Assembly: GCA_027625915.1 (NCBI GenBank) | Contig: JANTQA010000019.1 | Coordinates: 439,001 to 503,000, forward strand | DNA: 64,000 nucleotides | Source of the DNA: Anaeramoeba flamelloides | Lineage: Eukaryota; Metamonada; Anaeramoebidae | Reading direction: 5' to 3' | Shown here: piece by piece, positions 58,948 through 64,000 of the stretch | Layout of the letters: each line of letters begins with the position of its first letter | Numbering within the stretch: the stretch's first letter is position 1 | Program-made: the position numbers and the translations under genes | Notes under the pieces: model-generated | Told to the model about the DNA's origin: nothing | What the model saw: the letters and a program-made list of their open reading frames with translations, nothing else | Database searches by the model: none

Positions 58948-59200
58948 TTAGAGTTGTTTATCAAGAGTTTTTGCATTGATCAGGATTTTTATGTCTTGAA
59001 AATTCGGATTGTTTTTCATTTTCATTCTCAGGTTTCTTAATAACTGTGTTCGAGTTTCTGTATCTAAAAATTTTCTCTGTGAATTTTTGAAATCTAAAAA
59101 ATATTATATAAAATGATTATTTGATCCTAATTGGTGAATATTTTACAGATTTTGAGATTTCACCATTTAAATGAGATTGGAAAAAAAGCACTTGAGATTA
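58948..59200 (-). pseudogene. possible spliced terminal exon remnant
   Basis: A minus-strand frame from an acceptor TTTTTTAG at 59094-59100 to a TAA at 58948 reads KNSQRKFLDTETRTQLLRNL and ends INAKTLDKQL; a second frame over the same DNA is also open. Upstream, a GTAAAA donor at 59146 would give a 53-base intron. The phases do not decide between the two frames. Partner of 57789-57869. Confidence 0.25.
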
Positions 59201-59594
59201 ATTAATACATTTTAAAATTAGTTCTTAAGTTTAAATCTTTTTATATAAAAATAAAAATAACTAATCCTCAAATTTTCTCTGAATATTCATATATTAATTT
59301 AAAATTTGAAATTCTCTAAAATAATCGATATTTTATTCCTATTTTAATGATAACTTTTAAACCTTCGAATACCCTTAAACTGTTTTTAATCCTGATATAT
59401 ATTAAATATAACAATCTATAAACTCTAACCTTTTTTCGAATATAGTAATCAAAAAAAAAAATATAATAGAAATATTTGATTTTTGCAGAGAAACGACTAA
59501 AAATTCATATCGAATTTATTATAATCAATAAGTATTTAAATTACAAATTGATGAAAAAAAATATCCATTACTATAATTATTCTACTTTTCCACA

Positions 59595-59835
59595 TTAGAG
59601 TCGTGGAATACCAATTATTAATCACGGAATGTGGAATTTTTATCTATAATTGGTAATTTTTCTATCAGGTTTTTATCCCTCATATGTATCCCAGGACGTG
59701 AATAGTTTCTATTTGGTCATTAAAATGATAATTTTATTTTTTATATATATTTTAATTATTTTTCTTCTCCTTTTTTTATTTTGTGATTTTTTGTTAATTA
59801 CTTTCTCTAAATAAATAAATAAATAAATATTCTAC
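59595..59835. repeat. about 235-bp element, copy 1, with TAAA-type tail
   Basis: It begins near GAGTCGTGGAATACCAATTA and ends CTCTAAATAAATAAATAAAT. It matches 60237-60470 in order (CAGGACGTG-ATAGTTTCTATTT, AAAATGATA, TTCTTCTYMTCTTTTTTT). The A-rich simple tail is what target-primed insertion of a SINE or truncated LINE leaves, but a tandem duplication would look similar. Confidence 0.7.
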
Positions 59836-60236
59836 TTTTAATATTTATTAAATCATAGTTTTTGATAATAACAACATTAGTTTTTTTTTATAAATAACCC
59901 TTATAAATGTAGACATTGGAAATTTCATTACACTTTTTGGATTTTAATTAAATAATGTAAAAAAAACTTTCTAAAATAAAACATGGCAATGGATACTTGC
60001 GTATTATGAAAAAAAATAAAATTCGAAATTTCTAGAAAAAATATTGATACTAATATTAATATTTCATATTTAGAAATGAAGTTTATTGATAAAATCTTCA
60101 AAATTTCAGTACTTTAAATTCTTGTACCTGTTTTTTATATTGTTGGTATTATACAATCTTTTAAACCCATTTGTTGAGATAAATGGATGTTTTGAGTAAA
60201 AAAATATATATAATCGGACAACTATTACACCACTCT

Positions 60237-60470
60237 GAGAGTCATGGAATACCAATTATTAATAACGGGTGGAGGGGTTTTTCTCTGTAATTGAAAACCT
60301 TTCTATCGGGTTTTTACTCCTTGTGTTTATTCAGGACGTGGATAGTTTCTATTTTGTCAAGAAAATGATAGTATTATTTTTAATATATATTTTTATTAAT
60401 TTTCTTCTTATCTTTTTTTTTTATTTTATAAATTTTCTACATTACTCTTTCTCTAAATAAAAAAAAATCG
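60237..60470. repeat. about 235-bp element, copy 2
   Basis: Second copy, 642 bases downstream in direct orientation, ending CTCTAAATAAAAAAAAATCG. It can be read as a 63-codon frame on the plus strand, but this is Phe/Ile-rich towards the end and broken in copy 1, so it may be the last codons of a lost element protein rather than a gene. Confidence 0.7.
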
Positions 60471-60649
60471 ATAAATGTATATTTTCAAGAGATAATTACG
60501 GATAACATGAAAAATGAATTTTATTTTAATTCGAGTTTGAGATATTTACCTTAATAGATTTAAAAACACTATACTTAACTAATAAAACTGAAATTGCAAA
60601 AAAAAAAAATAGTGATGATAGATATATTGTGTGCCAGTTGAGTTCCTCG

Positions 60650-61180
60650 GTTTTCGAGGATCCAACTGAACTGAACTAAATCTATGAGTTTTGCTGTATT
60701 CTTTCTAAATACTTGAAAACCTAACAAAACTATCTTGAGTTTTTTTTAATTTTTTAAACAAACAGAAAATTTCTTCAAATTTTCGGTTTATTTCAAAAAT
60801 TAAAAAAAATCTAACGGAAAAATTAAAAAAGACTATTTTTTCTTAATTTAATAGATCAAATAATTCCTGAATAGTCCAAATAATCAATTCCCAATTTGAA
60901 AGATATTCTTCATATTCAAAATACTTGTGAAAGATATTAAAATAGACTCTTAACTGTGAAAAAAAAATATTCAAATTTTGTATTCTTAAATTTATATAAA
61001 ATCATAATAAGACCGGAAAATTAAATTTTTCAAATTAAATTGTAAAATATCTTTAAAAATAATTATAGATCTAAGATCTCTTATTAATCAATAAAGTTTA
61101 TTCTCAATGAAGTTGTTAAAAAGTGAAAAATAAGCAAATTATTAAATTATTTTGAAAAAAATTTTTTTATTTGAGTTGAA
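60650..61180. repeat. hairpin-family copy plus the AT-rich repeat of the 50.7 kb locus
   Basis: It starts with a small stem built on CAGTTGAGTTCCTCGG and its partner, continues with TTCTTTCTAAATACTTGAAAACCTAAC and a TTTTAATTTTTTAAACAAAC hairpin (60740-60812), and then tracks 50701-51050 to about 61170. The junction between the two parts (CTAACGGAAAAAT) is the same as at 50.69 kb, so both parts travel together as one larger unit. Confidence 0.7.
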
Positions 61181-61194
61181 TAAAAAAAAAATTC

Positions 61195-61985
61195 AGAAAA
61201 AAAAAAGAGGAAATTTTTTATTTTGTAATTTTATAAATTTAATTATTCAAATTTTTAATAATGATCAAATAAAACATGTATTTTTAAAAGTTAACGAGAA
61301 AGTAAATCAGGTTTGAAGTGATTTAATAACTATGGTTTCTCATTTTGATTTTCTTATCTTCAATTTCATCATAGCTCCTTCATTTTTATTATCATAAAAA
61401 TCAAATATTTTAATTTGATTCTCCATAAAAACAATTATACTGAACAATGATATGCAATTTTGATCTAATAATATAAAACATAGAGAAACAGTTCTTCATT
61501 ATGAATCAGAATTATTTTTTTTATTTGTTTTTAGCAAAAACCCATTTTGAAAATGATCAATTATGGAATTTTTTTTTTTAAGTAATTATTTGTTCAAAAA
61601 TCAATTTTTGAAAAATAGCTTTAAAGAGTAAATTTAAGTCCCAAACGCCTCATTACAGAAATAAAATTCAAATTACTCAACATATAATGACTTATTTTTG
61701 GAATAAGGTTCAAAATGACTTATCTGAAAAAATAGAGGTAGAATTCATGATTAACTTAACAATTTGTTCCTAAAAAATATTTTTTAGGGCAATCTACTTG
61801 AAGGATCTTGATGTAATTGAAATCATGAAAATCAAAATTTGATACCACAGTTCTTAAATTACTTCAAACCTGATTTACTTTCTCGTTAACTTTTAAAAAT
61901 ACATGTGAATTTGATCATTATTAAAAATTTGAATAATTAAATTTATAAAATTACAAAATCAAAAATTTTACGCTTTTTTTTGTCT
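61195..61985. mobile_element. long-TIR non-autonomous element, about 0.8 kb
   Basis: About 135 bases from 61220 (TTTTGTAATTTTATAAATTT ...) are nearly identical to the reverse complement of the block ending near 61961, with only a handful of mismatches over the first 110 bases. This is much better preserved than other repeats here. The roughly 490-base middle has no coding frame. Ends are blurred by A/T runs (AAAAAAGAGG left, complement AAAAAAAGCG right), so the terminal bases and target duplication cannot be set by eye. Superfamily unknown. Confidence 0.75.
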
Positions 61986-61989
61986 CACT

Positions 61990-62679
61990 TTTTAATCATA
62001 ACCGTTATTACAGTCTGTGAATACGAGTCTGTTATTTTTTAAAATGTACTTGTCAAATATTTAACAAGACTTCAAGAAAAGTACTTTGTAAAAGTTAACA
62101 ATTCTTTTTTGTTTCAATCCACTTATTAAGAAAAAAATTAAAAAAGTAAAAAATATGAAGAAAATCTTGCTTATTCTGGTGGTTGAAAAAGTAAAAATCA
62201 ACCGATAGGCTCTTTTTTTCAACAACCCAAAATTATTCTATTTGGTTCATTCTGGTACCAAATATTTTGAAACTCAAATTAATCTTGTGAAGATGTGTAA
62301 ATTTTGAAACAGTAAAGAGAAAAAAAGGAAATCGAAAATATCAACACATTTTAAGAGAACCAAAGAGTACGACTCTTGAAAATCAGAATTCGAAATTTCC
62401 AATGTAACATAACCCAGTTGAAACAAAAAAAAAAAAAATTGTAAAAAAGCATCAAATAATTTTGAAAACAAAGTCCATAAGAAGAAAAAAACATGTATAA
62501 TTAATTGCGCTGGTCTGTTTCTTGATTTAAAAAAAATAATTCATTTTCTCTTTTCCTTTTTCATAATTAGATTTTTTTCTTTATCCTAGATTTGACACGT
62601 CTTTTATTATCAAGATTTTGGTAATAAGAAAACCAAAAGAATCTACAGGTTGAAAATACCTGTTGCTAACAAGTTAAGA
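61990..62679. other. region upstream of the last gene
   Basis: No accepted exon. An acceptor-like TTTATCCTAG at 62580-62589 and a CTACAG at 62643-62648 precede the partial gene, so its true start may lie in upstream exons that I cannot identify. A minus-strand frame at 62274-62471 is not protein-like. Confidence 0.35.
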
Positions 62680-64000
62680 ATGAGCAAGCAAAATGGGAAT
62701 TCTTCGAAAAAACAAGGATTAAACAAAAGGCAAAACAAAAAAAGCATTTTCAAACTTATATTGAAGCAATTTGATCTACTGTTTTTAAACAAGTCGAACA
62801 AGAAATCACACGATTTGGTTTTCAATTATTTTCTCTCCAAAATATTAGTCGATCAGACCTTTCAGAGTTGGGTGGGCTCCTTATTCAACCAAATCAATTA
62901 CAAAAATAACCTCTTGTATTTGATCCAGCAGAACGTGATACCAAACCCAAGTATCCACTTGGAACTCAAATCCTTTCTGACCAAAAACAGTTTGTTTTAT
63001 CAGCAGTTTATACAACGCGAACCATTACATGAGATGGACGAATCATTTCTGATAAATGAGAGAAAATATATTCGGTGGCTTTTTCAATTTTTACTAATTC
63101 AGAAATTCCATCAAGTAACAAATTTGGAAAAAATTCAAAACAGTCTCTATTTTGAAACATTGATTGTTTTGTCCAAAAAAATCAGAGAGCTGGTAAAGAC
63201 GGTGCACAAAGAAAACGGAAATTTTGATTTTTCAAATTTCCAAACAGATCGAAAGAACAAAACAGACCCAAACATAAAAAAAAAAGCAAATACAAACACA
63301 AACACAACCAGAAAGACAAACAGCGCAGTAATTACCTTTCTGGATGTCATCAAGCCAAATTTCTTTCTAATAATCAAATCATTTGAAGTGAATTTGGTCG
63401 AAATTAAATTAAAATTAACACAGCTGTCCAATGTGAACATCGAATTGAAAAATGATTTAGTTGAACAAATAATTGTTATCTGTGGCAAGCGTATTCAAGA
63501 AATTGATCATTTTTTTGAAGAAACACTATTAATCAACCAAAACAGAAAGAGAGTTTTTTCAATACATGGCGAGAACCACGGAAAGGAGATCAAAAATCAT
63601 GATCTCAAGCAAAGGAAAATACAACACAATATCGAATTAAAGAACTATAATAACTTGAGCATGAATACAGACATGATCATTGAAAAGAACGACAATAACA
63701 AGAGCAAAGGCATTGACAATTTACAAATTAAGTGTTTAAATTGCAAATCATGGGATAGCTGCTTGAAGAATATCTTCAAAAAATTAAATCAAAAAATAAT
63801 CATCCACCCTTTCAATTATATAATTATTTTCGATTTATTTTTAGAATTCCAACAACAAGGAGTTTTGTCCGTTGACTATTTGCTGTCAAAGTACCAATAT
63901 TCACTTGAGATGAAAATTTTGATTATTAACCAATTGTTAGAATTATTCCCTTTATTAAAAATTGAAACTTATTCGGGATCACTTTTAATTGATATCTATT
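62680..64000 (+). CDS. partial large helical protein, possibly FANCD2-like
   Basis: The frame is open from an ATG at 62680 (MSKQNGNSSKKQG) to the window end, 440 codons without a stop, with the rest outside. It is a mainly helical, K/N-rich protein without membrane segments. Landmarks: FQSWVGSLFNQINYKNNLLY, NERKYIRWLFQFLLIQKF, a GNFDF motif at about 63218, a basic low-complexity linker (63265-63320), NFFLIIKSFEVNLVEIKL and CKSWDSCLKNIFKKL. The order (ER...F-L helix, GNFD, basic linker, FF-x-x-x-L/F-E-V helix) recalls the middle of FANCD2, the DNA cross-link repair protein, but identity is low and about 600 N-terminal residues would be missing. Treat the family as a suggestion. In-frame codons continue upstream to a TGA at 62593, and an acceptor at 62648 would make this an internal exon. 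Confidence 0.6.
   Translation, partial: MSKQNGNSSKKQGLNKRQNKKSIFKLILKQFDLLFLNKSNKKSHDLVFNYFLSKILVDQTFQSWVGSLFNQINYKNNLLYLIQQNVIPNPSIHLELKSFLTKNSLFYQQFIQREPLHEMDESFLINERKYIRWLFQFLLIQKFHQVTNLEKIQNSLYFETLIVLSKKIRELVKTVHKENGNFDFSNFQTDRKNKTDPNIKKKANTNTNTTRKTNSAVITFLDVIKPNFFLIIKSFEVNLVEIKLKLTQLSNVNIELKNDLVEQIIVICGKRIQEIDHFFEETLLINQNRKRVFSIHGENHGKEIKNHDLKQRKIQHNIELKNYNNLSMNTDMIIEKNDNNKSKGIDNLQIKCLNCKSWDSCLKNIFKKLNQKIIIHPFNYIIIFDLFLEFQQQGVLSVDYLLSKYQYSLEMKILIINQLLELFPLLKIETYSGSLLIDIY

Noticed and set aside
63147-63488. 113-codon minus-strand frame near the window end
   Set aside because: Lies opposite a 440-codon plus-strand frame with better residue composition.
1-64000. CRISPR arrays, bacterial operons, ribosome binding sites or prophage
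   Set aside because: The sequence is eukaryotic with spliced genes; no spaced direct-repeat array or bacterial gene cluster was found.

Overview
The window looks like nuclear DNA of a very A+T-rich unicellular eukaryote. Genes are sparse, GT-AG introns are mostly short (53 to 223 bases where I could place them, donors nearly always GTA), TAA, TAG and TGA all act as stops, and otherwise conserved proteins carry long Lys/Glu/Asn-rich tracts. A DOCK-family regulator, an expanded farnesyltransferase beta subunit and a membrane sulfatase-like protein suggest an amoeboid protist such as Anaeramoeba or a similar lineage. That placement is inference, not something the sequence proves.

Layout. 0-4.5 kb: hairpin repeats, an intronless farnesyltransferase beta gene (minus) and an orphan first-exon-like piece. 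4.5-9.4 kb: tandem and dispersed repeats and a LINE 3' end interrupted by a hairpin-type insertion. 10.1-17.1 kb: a large DOCK (zizimin-like) gene (plus). 17-33.9 kb: mostly repeats, with a small hypothetical gene at 22.2-22.6 kb and a two-exon HEPN + CCCH zinc-finger gene at 24.5-25.7 kb (both minus). 33.9-35.4 kb: a two-exon PB1-like gene (plus). 36.1-37.4 kb: a decayed LINE. 37.8-39.6 kb: a five-exon SLC35F6-like transporter (minus). 40-47 kb: repeats, including a decayed duplicate of the DOCK 3' end. 47.5-52.6 kb: a two-exon DUF229 sulfatase-like gene (minus) whose 2.8 kb intron is packed with hairpin repeats. 52.6-62.6 kb: repeats, scattered exon-like remnants on the minus strand and a long-TIR element. 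62.7 kb to the end: a partial plus-strand gene with weak FANCD2 resemblance.

The genes form no operon or single pathway. Protein prenylation (FNTB) and Rho-family GTPase activation (DOCK) are biochemically linked in general, because DOCK substrates are prenylated, but their proximity is probably chance.

The most unusual content is a dispersed repeat family made of back-to-back AT-rich hairpins separated by words containing CCTAACG, together with a GC-richer core of 10-bp tandem units (consensus about GCACTTGACG). It occurs at about nine places. One copy sits inside a LINE whose sister copy in the same window lacks it, which is direct evidence of mobility. A Tc1/mariner-like MITE family (three copies), a 0.8 kb long-TIR element and several older dispersed repeats account for most of the rest.
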